DNA from: Podospora bellae-mahoneyi
Taxonomy: Eukaryota; Ascomycota; Sordariomycetes; Sordariales; Podosporaceae
Reading direction: 5' to 3'
Length of the DNA: 64,000 nucleotides
Assembly: GCF_035222275.1 (NCBI RefSeq)
Contig: NW_026946359.1
Location: forward strand, 6,200,001-6,264,000
The first letter of the stretch is position 1; the number at the start of each line of letters is the position of its first letter. Shown here piece by piece: positions 1-11,182 of the stretch. The notes beneath the pieces were generated by a model. That model was not told the DNA's origin. It saw only the letters and a list, made by a program, of their open reading frames with translations, and made no database searches. The position numbers were made by a program, and so were the translations under genes.

Positions 1-3000
1 ATCCTTCCGCTTTCTTCTTGTTGTACACTGCCCTCAAAGTTCCTCACAACCACCCAAGCTGACCTCAGTACAGTTGTCTCAAGCAAGCGGTTTGCGAATG
101 CCTTGACGGCTGCGCTTACGACGTCTCTTCGACAGAGAGGCCTACTCAGCCAGACAGTGTTAGAGAATATCCCGACTGTAGACAGCCACAAACGCCTTGT
201 ACCTCACAGGTCCCCGAGGGGTCGGCGACGTTGGCTGCAGCCCCTCACTGTCCACCCCACGGCTATTCAGTACCCGCAACCCACTAATCAGACTAGAGAC
301 ACGGTATCTTGCATGGTTGATCTGTCTGGGGTGAACCACGGCCGGGGTTGTGGGCATCCTACCGTGGTTCTCTGGGCCTTCTCAGGGCCAACAGTACAGG
401 AGTCCTAGTCGACACCTGTCGACATCCGGGCGGTCTGGTCAGCGATCTCATCTCACAAATCCCAAGCTTGCACAACAATGGCGTGGAGTGTCTCCGTGGT
501 CCAGTCCAGCCAGGTCAGGTCTTGCGGTTTCGCTCGGCCGGGAGATCCTCCCGCAAGGGATGTCGCCATAGTTTTCCGGGGATGTATTACTCGTCGATCA
601 CTGGACGCCTCCGACTGACCGTGCAGCAACCTCTTTCCGTAAGCCAGATTGCCTAGGCTCAACTCTCGATGGCCTCCCCTCGATGCGGCTGAGGCCTCGA
701 ACTTCAAGCATATGTGCTCTCCTGCATAGCCGAGCAGAATCCTCACTATCACAACACGGATACACGCACTGTGTTGGGCATTGTCAACTTCTCAAAAGGC
801 TGCCTGTACCTGCATTTCCATCCGGAACCGGCGTGAGACCCTGCTCATCTGATGGGTTGTGGCCGTGACACTGTGATTTCTGCTGCTGCGGTGACAAAAC
901 CGGGAGCCAAATGATGGAAAAGTGGTTCCGGCCGACAGAAAACCCTCATGTTGGAGCCGCTGGGCCACAGTCGCTGGCCGTCAGGGTTTGTGAAGCCAAC
1001 ATCCGTCGCTCGCGGATGAGGGTTAAAGGGCAACCCCTCTTTTTCTTTGCTTCTTTTTCTTGGTTTCTTTTTCCGTGACAGAACGAACATTTGCTTGCAA
1101 CCTTGCTGATCGTTCTCAGTATCTCATGCTCACCAGATGGCGTCGTACTGCTGGGGCTGCAGGGCACAAGAAAAAAACTGGCAGCTGAGGGACCCAATGA
1201 AGGCAATTACCACAAGTACGACCGCAGCTGCTGTATCACCCTGCACAAGAACACTGATCCGGAGACAGCCATGCTGTAAAGCTGATTTGTACTCTTGTGG
1301 CTCTCTCCACCGAATATTGTCGGACTGGAACATGGACAGTTCATCCCAGTCCTGACTGTGTTCTCTGGCTCGTATTGGCGAGGGGGTGCGTCACCATCCC
1401 ATGTTCACGCAGCCAAGGCCGAAAGGTCTTCCTGTCCGGCGCCCCTGATTTGTTCCGTCCTGAGATGCAGAGGTTGCCCCTTTTTCATGGTTTCTCCTAT
1501 GCCCCTTTATTGGGCAGGAGGAGGAATCGGTTCAGGGACAGAAGAAAAGTGCTCGAATAGAAACAAAAGAAACCACAGCACTCGCTCCTGGCGAGAGGCT
1601 ACGCAAGCTTCTCTGGAAATAGTTTGAGTCTCACGGTATTCTACGAAAGGCTGATCTTTTGTGTCGGGTGCCTCGAGCCCACGTGTTTCTCTGTTCCTGA
1701 AAACTCCCTCTCTCGGTTCCGTCAGGTTCGGATATCATGGCAGAGGGTCAGGTTTTCCATCATCCGGTGCTCTGCTATGTGCTGTCAGGTACCACATTCA
1801 TCACAGTTTATAGCTGAACTGATATGCCACAGGAAAGTTGCATCCGCCATTTGTGGCTAGCTTCGCCAATCACTAACTCCCATTGCTCACACAAACATCT
1901 ACTGTCATGAGGGGAAACCTGCACGTATCTGGCGAATCAACAGCACGGGGGGAAAGGGGGGATCAGTATGGGACTGGGGACGCGGGCGCGAGGATGTGCC
2001 ACAGAGCACAACGGATGCCCTCGAGGGATGGCGTTTTCACTCCGCAAGAAGGACGAGGAGTGGGCTATCAGGGGCACAAGACTGGGTGTCACATGGCACA
2101 CATAGGTTACCAGTGCCGGATTCACCCAATACTGGTTGAAAACTCTCCACTATACAGAACAAGGCCATGACAGAACCAACGGAGGTGGGCGAGCGAGAAA
2201 CGTCGTATGTCATTATACACAGGTAGCAACACCATCATCTTCCAGAGGGGTTGCCACAGGTCCCTCGACTATTTACTCGAGATGATGGGACCATTGCAAA
2301 GCATCCACTCACGGAGGTTTACCTTTGCCCTGAACCCATGCCACTCATATCTGTCATACTGGCCATAACACTCCTCCTCAGTACCACAATCATTCACACC
2401 AACCACAAGAAGGCCGATTGTTCGCATGTCATTTCCCCCCTTCCCCTGAACTAGCGGAAAAAGCCTGCACACATGGCTCTCGTAGCTCCTTTGATTGTGA
2501 CAGGAGGTGAGGTAACATGAGCAAACGACAGCCGTCCATCCATCCGATGTGGGATAGCTTTCAGAAGAGCACACGGCAGGTTAATTGTACCTTGGGAGAG
2601 TGTTGAGAAATAAGGTACACGGGTGGTTGCCACTGTCATGGGAGACTTCTGCGTGGTACGCAGTGATACGGTGAGGAGCTTCTCTTATAGAGGAGGAAGT
2701 GGTCTGATTTTTTTTTTTTGGACGGGCAGGCTGTCTGTTTGGGGGGGTGATATCTGAAATCTTGAAATAGGTTATCAAAAGAGGGAGAGGTTGAGCCATC
2801 CTATGAATTTCTAAAAGGAAGCGAGAAATAAAGGGGGGGAATCGTCTATATTCAGGAGCGGTTGGCAAACAGTTAGACTTGCATGAAGAGGTATTCAATG
2901 GCTACCACCGCACTTTCCAGGCGTCATGGTGCCAGGAAAGATGAACTTTCAAGTGGTGACTAGAATTCTCTTTGATCGAAGTACCTTGATTTTGAAAACT

Positions 3001-3355
3001 CCCTAAGGTACAGGTGTCTAATACATCCATATTACGGGTGTCCCTTGCTAAGCCTCTACACACCTTAGGTGCCATATCGTTTGATTGCCACTATGGTGAT
3101 GGTGCCACTGGAATAGCATACCGAAACACCGCAATGGTAGGCCAAACATCAGCTCTCGTGATTCTTCGTACAGTGAACGTAAACAACAGCCTGCGTTAGA
3201 TTGATTCCATGAGCATGTTGTTGACTCTGGGAAATTATAGAATGTGACAATCAAGTCCCCAGCAACACAGAGACCCATCTCAAGCCATGGCCAAAAAGAA
3301 AATGAGGAGGAGGACCGCACAAAGATGTCAGAACTGAAATGAGGCAAAAGATATG
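1..3355. other. Gene-free stretch, nothing recognised
   Basis: All open frames here are short (about 115 codons or less), overlap one another on both strands, and give no protein I recognise. No chain of plausible exons could be assembled. Base composition is near balanced, so it does not look like RIP-mutated AT-rich repeat DNA. A pyrimidine-rich tract lies around 1038-1078. It may be intergenic DNA, a long untranslated leader or a noncoding RNA. Confidence 0.6.
3346..3349 (-). terminator. Pol III terminator of tRNA-Ala
   Basis: A run of four T on the minus strand starts 7 nt past the mature 3' end of the tRNA, the usual minimal RNA polymerase III stop. Confidence 0.6.
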
Positions 3356-3461
3356 TGGACGGGCTGGGAATCGAACCCAGGACCTTTCGCATACAAGATG
3401 ACTGATACTAAGATCAAGTCCCGATGCTAAGCGAACGCTCTACCAACTGAGCCACACGCCC
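3356..3461 (-). tRNA. tRNA-Ala (anticodon AGC) with a 33-nt intron
   Basis: The minus strand folds as a cloverleaf. It has a D arm (GCTC...GAGC), an anticodon stem TTCGC/GCGAA around the loop TTAGCAT, and a T arm CTGGG-TTCGATT-CCCAG. The acceptor stem carries G3 opposite U70, the classic alanine identity pair, and A73 follows. One acceptor pair (U6/C67) is a mismatch. The intron is 3392-3424 and sits one base 3' of the anticodon, the canonical position for the tRNA splicing endonuclease. CCA is not encoded, as expected in a nuclear tRNA. Confidence 0.93.
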
Positions 3462-3781
3462 TGTGGTTGTATGTTGATGTTGTGGTGGGTGGAGAAGGAG
3501 TTAGGGCTTGAGTATGGAGGGGGATGATGCCTCTTGGAAGCTGTGCATTCTTTTGGTGTGCTTGGACCCACCCTGTCTTTTGAATGGTGGGGGTTGGGAG
3601 CAGGAAGACTTGCCACGGGTGAGCGGAAGGACCGTAGGCGCACGTTTGGAAAATTCTTCAAATGGAGGCCTCGACTGCTGGGATTTTGCTTGGGAGGATT
3701 GTCTGTGGTTTGTGGCGAGTTTATTGAACTGTCGTTCGTCTTGGACCTGTCAACAACTAACTGCGGTGGGGTTCATGATGA

Positions 3782-3813
3782 TTATCCACGATAAGTTATC
3801 GGATAAGCTTATC
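3782..3813. promoter_or_regulatory. Cluster of five GATA-type motifs
   Basis: Five GATA cores in both orientations lie within 32 bp: TTATC (3782), GATAAG (3790), TTATC (3796), GATAAG (3802) and CTTATC (3808). The last two form the perfect palindrome GATAAGCTTATC. The cluster lies about 250 bp upstream of the RRM gene start and about 320 bp upstream of the tRNA 5' end. Fungal GATA factors (nitrogen, siderophore and light regulators) bind paired HGATAR sites. Regulation of either neighbour is inferred only. Confidence 0.45.
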
Positions 3814-4066
3814 TTGGCTTGGCAGGCAGCCGGGGTTAGGGTTGAGGCAGAGTGTCGGCTCTCAATGTCCCACTCAGCCTAACCGTAGAGAGCTGGCTGG
3901 TAAACTTGTGGAGACGCAAACACCCGCATCCTTGCAAAGCTTGCTGCTGGGAAAGAAATTTTGGCGCAGTTCGTTCAAAAACTTCATCATCGACCCATCA
4001 CACATTCGGCTTACCTCTACCCTTCACACAAGACCAATCCTCTAAGCCACCCTCCCCATTCTCATA

Positions 4067-5115
4067 ATGTAAGTAAACCCAACGAATGAGCCCACCATCT
4101 CTGTCCTCCATATATTAACCTGCTGTCTTGCACTAGGCAATCTCTTCGCCGCGCCGCTGTGCGATCTGCCCTCTCGGCCTCCAGAGCCGTTTCGGTCAAG
4201 ACCACCTCTGCTCCCTTCGCTTTCTCCATCGTCAGAGCCGCCGCGGTTTCCAGAGCTGTCCCTGTGCAAGCTGTGCGGTGGTATTCCCAGGAGCCCACTT
4301 CGCAAGACCCATTGTCGCAGGACGTCACCGAGGAGGCACATGAGGCCGAGGAGAACATCACAGAGCAAACCCAAGAAGAACGCCAGCCCAGGAGGCAGCT
4401 CGACAGTAAGTCTGCACCCTGCACACGCGATGTCATATGAACACCATGCTGATAGTGTGTAACAGAGTCGAGAGCCATCTTTGTGCGCAACATGGTGTTT
4501 GAGGTCAACGAGCAGCATCTGAAGGAGGCCTTCGAGACATACGGCGAGATTGAGGACACCTACGTTGCCCGCGACCCCCGGGGTATGAGCAGAGGATATG
4601 GCTTTGTCACCTTCAAGGACGCCTCCGCCGTCAGCGCTGCGTGCGCCGCTGTCAACGGCTCTTTCTGGCATGGACGCCGGGTAACCTGCATTCCCCGCAG
4701 AGACGAGGAGCAGACACCCCGTGCCCGCGAACAGAACAGGACGCCTAATCCCCCCACCAATCAACTTTTCGTCGGTAACATCCCCTACGAGACCACCGAC
4801 GCCGAGCTCAACAACCTCTTCGCTGGCCTCTCGAACGTCACCGACATCCGTATCGCTGTCGACCGCACCACCGGCTGGCCCCGGGGCTTTGCCCATGTCG
4901 ATTTTACCGACGTTGCTTCTGCTGAGGCTGCCAAGGAGAAGCTGGCCGCCACCAACCTTGGTGGCAGACAACTGAAAATCGACTTCGCTACCGGTTACGG
5001 AAAGGGTGAGCGCACCAACAACAAAAGCTTTGGTGGCCGTGGTGACCGTGGTGACCGCGGAGACCGTAGAGACCGCGGCGACCGCAACGACCGTCGCAGC
5101 AATGACGGCTTTTAA
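4067..5115 (+). CDS. Two-RRM RNA-binding protein, probably mitochondrial
   Basis: The model has exons 4067-4068, 4137-4405 and 4466-5115, giving 306 aa. The first coding exon is only the AT of the start codon. The G is the first base of exon 2, after a 68-nt intron with donor GTAAGT, branch TTAAC and acceptor CTAG. The N-terminus (MQSLRRAAVRSALSASR) is Arg/Ser/Ala-rich without acids, like a mitochondrial presequence. RRM1 starts at residue 94 or so (IFVRNM as RNP2, RGYGFVTF as RNP1). RRM2 follows (LFVGNI, RGFAHVDF). The C-terminus is a run of GDR/RGD-like repeats resembling RGG RNA-binding tails. The next in-frame ATG would cut RRM1, which supports the split start. The partner RNA is unknown. 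A long antisense open frame here is a codon-bias shadow. Confidence 0.85.
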
Positions 5116-5835
5116 GATGGGCCGCCCAACCCTCGTTGATAATGACGCAAATACCCCTTTTTTCATGTCGGCCCCGGATGGTGGGCGGAGGTTTCATTCT
5201 TGTCGTGAACGATGGGAGGTAGCCAGAACTGTGTAAAATACCATGATTTGTGTTTATGCCGAGATGCTTTCTGTTATAAATTGGCGAAAGATAGACTGTA
5301 AGATTATGTTGTGTAGCAATAATATGCTCTCTCCAAGACTCCCACCTCTCTTTTGCCTCTTTGTTGTCTTCTTCAATGGGCAGCAGCAGCCCCAATGCAC
5401 AAGACCAGCTGAAAAACGAATCTGAACAAAGTGGGGGCCCGGTCCCGGGGCAACCAGCAGCTTAGCAATCCCCAGGGGGGCCGGACCCTCCAGCAGCTGC
5501 CTCGGCACATGGCTCTTATTTGTTGCCAGTGGCGGGACATCAACTCGGTCCGGACAACAAACAACGTACAACTCAGCACAGCATCTGTATCGAATATTAA
5601 TTCGCCAGGCGCGAGGCCATTCCAGCTCGACAAGAGAGGCCAAAAGAAAACCAGCAACTTGCTCACCGTCTCGCTCTGCATTTTAGGTCGAGTTGGGCCC
5701 GATTCTTGCTTACATACCTCCCGTCACCCCGCCACACGCTTCGGCTCTCCTTTTCCTCCCACCTGATTGAACCCCTGATTGCCCTCGCCAAACTCGACCG
5801 CCTTTGCGATTTCCTCACTCTTCACAATCACAGCC
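5116..5835. other. Intergenic region before PEX5
   Basis: This holds the 3' region of the RRM gene and the promoter and leader of PEX5. The last 150 bp are C-rich pyrimidine leader, common before fungal start codons. No gene is supported. Confidence 0.6.
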
Positions 5836-7842
5836 ATGTCATTTCTTGGAGGCGCCGAATGTTCAACGGCGGGCAATCCGCTCAGCCAGTTCACCAAACA
5901 TGTCGGAGACGACAAGAGCCTGCAGCATGACAGGCTTGTGGGAAGAGGCCCAAACAGTGCTATGGGTGGCTTCCGAAATGTTGGCCGCAATACCCCCCAA
6001 GACGAGGTAGGAAGGATGTGAGGACCAAGAGGGCACAGGAACGATACTGACTGACTGGCCGAATAGATGATGAATGGCTTCCTCCACCAGAATGCCACCC
6101 TTCCCGACATGCCCCTCGAGCAGCAGCAGGGTCCTTTGGCCCACGCCCATCTCGATCACCTTCGCGCTCAGTCCGGCTCTCCGCTCTCGCCAACATGGGC
6201 CCCTGATACCCAGGCCGCGATGGAGGCCGCGTTCAACGCACCTCCCGGCACCCACTTCAGCGCCGACGAATTCGCCAAGTTTCAGCACATGAACCCTGCG
6301 GCTGCCGTATCTCATGCCCCGGCGATGCCCGGCGCCAGCGCGAGCATGCAGCGGCCCATGATGATGGGCGGTGGTATGAGCTACAATATGATGCAACGCC
6401 CCCTGTACCAGCCCATGTTTGGTGGTCAGATGCACATGGCACCCCAGCCTCTCCAGCAACACCAACAGCCGGCAGTCGAGGGTAAGGGGAAGGGCAAGGT
6501 TGTGGAGCTGGACGAGAGCAAATGGGAAGAGCAGTTCCAGCAGATGGAGCTCCACGATCGCCAACTGCGGGAGACAGAAAAGGACGAGGCTTTGGCCATG
6601 GAGCCCGAGTTGAACAACATGGACGAGAAGCTCCTGCACTCCGAAACCGGCTACGGTGACCTGGAGTCGATATGGCGCGGCATCCAAGCAGAGCAGGCGC
6701 AGCTTAAGGAACTGGACGATATCGAGGACGACTTTGCTAAGTTCGACAGCGCCAACTTTGGCGGAGATAATCTCAACGACTGGGGACTGAACAACAGGCT
6801 CGGAGCCGATCCCATCGTTCAGGATTATCTCTTCGAGGATGAGAACATCTTCGAGAACACGACAAACCCATTTGAAGAGGGCATTCGGATCATGAACGAA
6901 GGCGGAAACCTTTCCCTGGCCGCTCTTGCTTTCGAGGCTGCCGTCCAAAAGGACCCCGAACACGTCGAGGCCTGGGTCTATCTTGGCCATGTGCAAGCCC
7001 AAAACGAAAAGGAGGAGGCTGCTATCCGCGCTCTTGAACAAGCCATGAAGCTCGACCCCAACAACCTCGCCGCTTTGATGGGTCTGGCCGTCTCTTACAC
7101 AAACGAAGGCTACGACAGCACTGCCTACCGCACCCTCGAAAGGTGGCTCAGCGTCAAGTACCCCCAGGTCATTGCCCCACAAGATCTGTCGTCCGCTGCC
7201 GAGCTCGGCTTTACCGACCGCGCCCAGCTCCACGACCGCGTCACCAGCCTGTTCCTCGAAGCTGCCCGCTTGGCCCCCGACGGAGACCACATGGACCCCG
7301 ACGTCCAGGTCGGCCTCGGAGTGCTCTTCTACGGCGCTGAGGAGTACGACAAGGCGGTCGACTGCTTCCAAGCCGCGCTCCACTCCTCGGAAATGGGCAC
7401 CTCCAACCAGCGCGAGCAGATCCACCTCCTCTGGAACCGCCTCGGTGCCACGCTCGCCAACTCGGGCCGCTCAGAGGAGGCGATTGCCGCGTACGAAAAG
7501 GCGCTGTCGATCAACCCCAACTTTGTCAGGGCGAGATATAACCTGGGTGTTTCTTGCATCAACATCGGGTGCCATGCCGAGGCGGCGGGGCATTTGCTCG
7601 CTTCGTTGGATATGCACAAGTCTGTCGAGAAGAGCGGGAGGGAAAAGGCTAGGGAGCTGCTCGGTGGCGGAGGTGGCCCGGACACGGACGCGAGGATTGA
7701 CGCGATGACCACTCAGAATAGGAGCACGACGCTGTATGATACGCTGAGGAGGGTTTTCACCCAGATGGGGAGGAGGGATCTGGCCGAGAAGGTTGTTGCT
7801 GGAGTTGACCCTGATATTTTCAGAGGAGAGTTTGATTTTTGA
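5836..7842 (+). CDS. PEX5: Peroxisomal targeting signal 1 receptor Pex5
   Basis: Exons 5836-6006 and 6067-7842 give 648 aa; the 60-nt intron ends in ATAG. Pex5 is the shuttling receptor that binds the C-terminal SKL-type signal of peroxisomal matrix proteins and docks on Pex13/Pex14. The N-terminus MSFLGGAECS carries the conserved cysteine (C9) that is mono-ubiquitinated for receptor recycling. A WxxxF docking motif is visible at W210-F214, and the IWRGIQ segment follows. The C-terminal half, from about residue 325, is a TPR array including an ALEQAMKLDPNN helix pair and a final NPNFVRARYNLGVS repeat, the cargo-binding domain. Length and domain order fit fungal Pex5. It converges with REX1. 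Confidence 0.97.
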
Positions 7843-8375
7843 CGGGGACGGTGACCGTAACAAAGGTGCGTGTGAGAAAGGGGGGCTGTGGCACTTGACT
7901 GGTGGGAAGGGGGTGGTTTGGGAGAGGTTGTTGGTTGTGTGAGAGTAGGGGTTGTTGATATTTCCTTTGTTTGGTTGAAAAGGGGCGGTAACAGGTTTTG
8001 GGTAAGTGTTGGGAAGGAGGCGAAAGGAGAGGCATTGCAATCAGCATTTTCGTGGCGATTATTCTGTGGCATACAATAGCTGGTGGGAAGGGGGGCTGGT
8101 AGCGTTGCTGGGTAGTGCATAGAGACAAATAGCCATATACACAAAGCGAGTCACAATTGTCATTGTTATCACTGCATACGCGAGGTCCACCATGTTTTGA
8201 AGCTTTTGGTATTGCGCCTGGTCTTGTTTCTTCAAGGACCAGGTTGTCTGGTTGCTGCTGCTGCTGCTGCTGTACAATCGCTGTTACAAGAAAATATTCC
8301 CACCCAATTAACCGGAACGCTGCTTGGGTATCTCGGTTCAACTTCCCCGAGCACCATATACCAATCAGCTGTCCA
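7843..8375. other. Convergent 3' region between PEX5 and REX1
   Basis: This holds only the two 3' ends. Nothing coding is supported; the one clear structure is a short TGC repeat at 8253. Confidence 0.6.
8253..8272. repeat. (TGC)n microsatellite
   Basis: Six to seven perfect TGC/GCA units lie in the 3' region between two convergent genes. Confidence 0.9.
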
Positions 8376-10532
8376 TCATTTGACGCTTAGGAATCCAACA
8401 CCGGCCCTCGCCACCTTGACTGCCTTCCTCAACGCGTCCTCCTCGTCCGTCGTCCACTTTACACTGAGCTGATCCCACTTCGTCCCAGGAGTGTTATACT
8501 CCTTCTTGAACTGGGAATGCATAGCCTGCAGTCTGCTCATCTCCCTCGGGTCGCCCGTCCCGCTCAACACCATCAACAGTGTGCAAGGGGGCAACGCAGC
8601 GTGGATCCTCTGGAGTCGCTGCGCAAGCGTAGATAGACACTCCTCCAGAGGAGAAACTGCCTCTTTCTCAGCATCGCCATTCACGTCCTGAACCTCGGGC
8701 GTCTCCTCTGCAACCGTAGCAACAGGAGGAGTGTTGGGCTTGTGTCTGTTGGCCCACCCCTGAACAAACTCCAACTCTCTCAACCTCGCCCAGACAAAGT
8801 CAACACCGCCTCCTGGAACCTCCAATCCATCCGGGTCGCCCTTGACTGCGCGAATCACGCCCGCTTCAACCTCGGCGTCCGTCTTGCAGGATATGGCAAC
8901 CGTCGCAGCGTTGCAAGCACTTCTGGACACATCGCCCCATTCAACAGCCGCACTCGTTTTCCCCACAGGGAGACCGCCAGTTGCCTCGGGCCCGGCTGTG
9001 GCGCGGTAGGCTGTTCCGGAGCGGGCGAGGCGTCTGAACAAATTCTCACCTTGCGAGTCACCGGTAGCCCAGGCCTTTCCTTTCTCACACTTCTTCTTGA
9101 CGAGGTCTAAACAGGTTTTGGCGTCTTCCACACTGTCATGCCCGTTGATGGTGCCACCACCTTTCTGGACTTCACGGCCCAGGTGGCGTTGGGCGAGGTA
9201 CTTGAGTGAGTTTTTGAGCGGTGGGCCGCGAGCGTGGGGGAAGAGCATCGACGTGTCCACGATGAAGGGATGGGCGAGTTGGAGAGCTTTGAGATCCGAG
9301 TCAAGTGAGTGACCCAAGAGGATTGTGCGGGGATGTAAAAGATCAAGCAGTTTAGCCTGGATATCGCTCAGGGTTGTTGTGACAGGATCGAGCATCTCCT
9401 TGGTGATTCCTGAGTATTGGGTGACATAATCGGTGATGGGCTTCTCGGGCTTGACCAGCTCGTCAAGAACTGTTTCGCCATCCCAAGACACCAAGCTCAC
9501 TCTCGTGAGAGCAAGCTCGCCAGGCCCGGTCAAACACATCTCACAGTCGATGGCAAGGACCTCTCGCCCAGCGGTGATGCTCCCTTGCTGGATTTCGCTC
9601 TCGGGAACATCTCCATCTTCAAGCTTGCTGACCCTGGTGTGCGCCCACCCTTCTGGATTCTTAAAAGAGTCCCTGCGCTCGCCTTCTGGCAGTAAGGCTG
9701 GATGCACTGGAAATCCGTTGTCCATCAGTTCTTCTGGAGTGGCGAGGAACTCGGTGATTCTAGTTCTGATATCTCTGTGAGAGTCTGGCCCGGCCTTGTC
9801 TTTGCTCTTGTCCTTGTTCTTATTCAGAGGAGCAGTGAGCATCGTGGTCAAAGGCGAGTGTAATCTGCCATACTTGTCGTCCCCGGGTGCCTTGACAGGC
9901 CAGAGGTGCGGGAACATGTCTGCGAACGGTTGCAACGAGGTTGGCAAGGCCTCTTTGCTGAGAGGCCGAGGGTAGTAGTGATCTGGAGAAGAACCATCGC
10001 CAATCTGCTTGATCGCTTGATCCAGCGTGGGCGTCTCATACTTGGAATAGTCAACACCGGGCTCGAACATGGCCTCCTCCAGACCAGGCACCATGATGGC
10101 AACAACCTTTCTGAACTCTGGGCGCTGTGAGACGGAGATCCATTGTGGCGCGGGACCATCGGCGAAAAGATACAGGATGAGATCGCGGAAAGCTGAAAGG
10201 TTGACCTTGGACTGCAGTCTTGACTTCTCCGAGAAATGCAGGGCAGGATATCGAGCTGAGTTGGGAGTGGGAATCTTCTTGTGTTTTTTAACTGGCCGGC
10301 CGCGCTCAATGGTCTGCCAACCGTCATCGTCGTCAGCATCATGAGGACCGGGCCGCTTAAGACTGCCCGAGGAGGATTTTCCTTCAGAGTCACTCCGAGC
10401 CACTGGTGTTGCGGCAGGTTCCGTGTCCTTGGTGAGATTGGAGAGATTGGAGAGATTGATGAGAGGTAGGTTGGCGGTGGCCAAGGCACTGGCCACTCCG
10501 CGGTTGGCCATGTTGTTTTTCTTTTTACCCAT
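8376..10532 (-). CDS. REX1: RNA exonuclease of the Rex1/Rnh70 type (DEDDh)
   Basis: A single exon of 718 aa. The start is the ATG at 10532 (MGKKKNN), the first ATG in frame. Rex1 trims 3' ends of 5S rRNA, 5.8S rRNA and tRNA precursors in the nucleus. The exonuclease core shows ExoI as AIDCEM (D329, E331), ExoII as LLGHSLDSDLKAL and ExoIII as HDSVEDAKTCLDLV, which together supply the DEDD metal ligands and the catalytic His. The N-terminus has lysine-rich clusters (VKKHKK) that look like nuclear signals. A conserved region (DLILYLFADGPAP, VVAIMVPGLEEAMF) typical of fungal Rex1 precedes the exonuclease. It could be named Rex3 or Rex4 by loose homology, but the long N-terminal region favours Rex1. 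Confidence 0.88.
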   Translation of the reverse strand: MGKKKNNMANRGVASALATANLPLINLSNLSNLTKDTEPAATPVARSDSEGKSSSGSLKRPGPHDADDDDGWQTIERGRPVKKHKKIPTPNSARYPALHFSEKSRLQSKVNLSAFRDLILYLFADGPAPQWISVSQRPEFRKVVAIMVPGLEEAMFEPGVDYSKYETPTLDQAIKQIGDGSSPDHYYPRPLSKEALPTSLQPFADMFPHLWPVKAPGDDKYGRLHSPLTTMLTAPLNKNKDKSKDKAGPDSHRDIRTRITEFLATPEELMDNGFPVHPALLPEGERRDSFKNPEGWAHTRVSKLEDGDVPESEIQQGSITAGREVLAIDCEMCLTGPGELALTRVSLVSWDGETVLDELVKPEKPITDYVTQYSGITKEMLDPVTTTLSDIQAKLLDLLHPRTILLGHSLDSDLKALQLAHPFIVDTSMLFPHARGPPLKNSLKYLAQRHLGREVQKGGGTINGHDSVEDAKTCLDLVKKKCEKGKAWATGDSQGENLFRRLARSGTAYRATAGPEATGGLPVGKTSAAVEWGDVSRSACNAATVAISCKTDAEVEAGVIRAVKGDPDGLEVPGGGVDFVWARLRELEFVQGWANRHKPNTPPVATVAEETPEVQDVNGDAEKEAVSPLEECLSTLAQRLQRIHAALPPCTLLMVLSGTGDPREMSRLQAMHSQFKKEYNTPGTKWDQLSVKWTTDEEDALRKAVKVARAGVGFLSVK

Positions 10533-11182
10533 GCTGTACAATGAGTTTCCAATGGTTCAAGATCCTCGGCGATGCCGACGAGCAAACAACAGGAAGCAGG
10601 CGACGTGTGAAAAAAAAAAAAAAAAGAAAAGAAAAACAACCGGTGTTGATCCAAGTCGCAAGAAATCAGGCCTGCCAAGACTGATGCGAGTGAGGACAGG
10701 GCGGTTGGCCACAATCTGATAAACGAAAACCCTCGATAAGTGAACAGTGGCTGGTGGAGCTAGGTCACTTTGGGCGAGAACCTTGCTGGCCAGGCCAAGT
10801 TGCGACCAAAATAACTGGCACTGCAAAACAGTGAACCAGGCCTCGAAAAATATGTAATGGGCCTTGAAAGAGAGCTGCTAGGTCCGTTATATGCCTTTTG
10901 AGGCGTAGGAACTATCCTTTTAAGTATAGTTCCCTTTCTATGATAAAAAAAGCGTAGGTTGGTATTTTGCCCACGACGGGCTGGCCCCTTGCACCTGCCT
11001 CTTGGGCGAACAAGTATAATCACAGTCTCCATTTCGAGAAACTCTGTTTTTTTTCTTGAACACACTGCAAAATTCCTTTGTTCCACACACGGATCCTCGA
11101 GGCCTGCACTGGGCACCAGACGCTCAATCAAACAGCATCACAACTCTGCAGGCCTGGGTTGAAGCACACATACATCATCACA
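10533..11182. other. Divergent promoter region of REX1 and the Mis18-domain gene
   Basis: 650 bp between two divergent starts. It contains an A-rich tract near 10609-10636 and no supported gene. Confidence 0.6.

Noticed and set aside
3825-3845. TTAGGG-like telomere repeat
   Set aside because: Only one unit (GGTTAGGGTTGAGG); too short to be an interstitial telomere.
4042-5166. Antisense open frame of about 374 codons over the RRM gene
   Set aside because: It reads the GC-rich third positions of a clear two-RRM gene; the sequence is low-complexity and no domain is visible.
5863-7425. Antisense open frame of about 520 codons over PEX5
   Set aside because: It mirrors the PEX5 coding frame (Leu/Val/His-rich mirror of its codons). 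PEX5 identity is certain.
9848-10714. Overlapping frame of about 288 codons over the REX1 N-terminus
   Set aside because: It is a shifted frame of the same strand's REX1 exon; Ser/Pro/Leu-rich without a domain.
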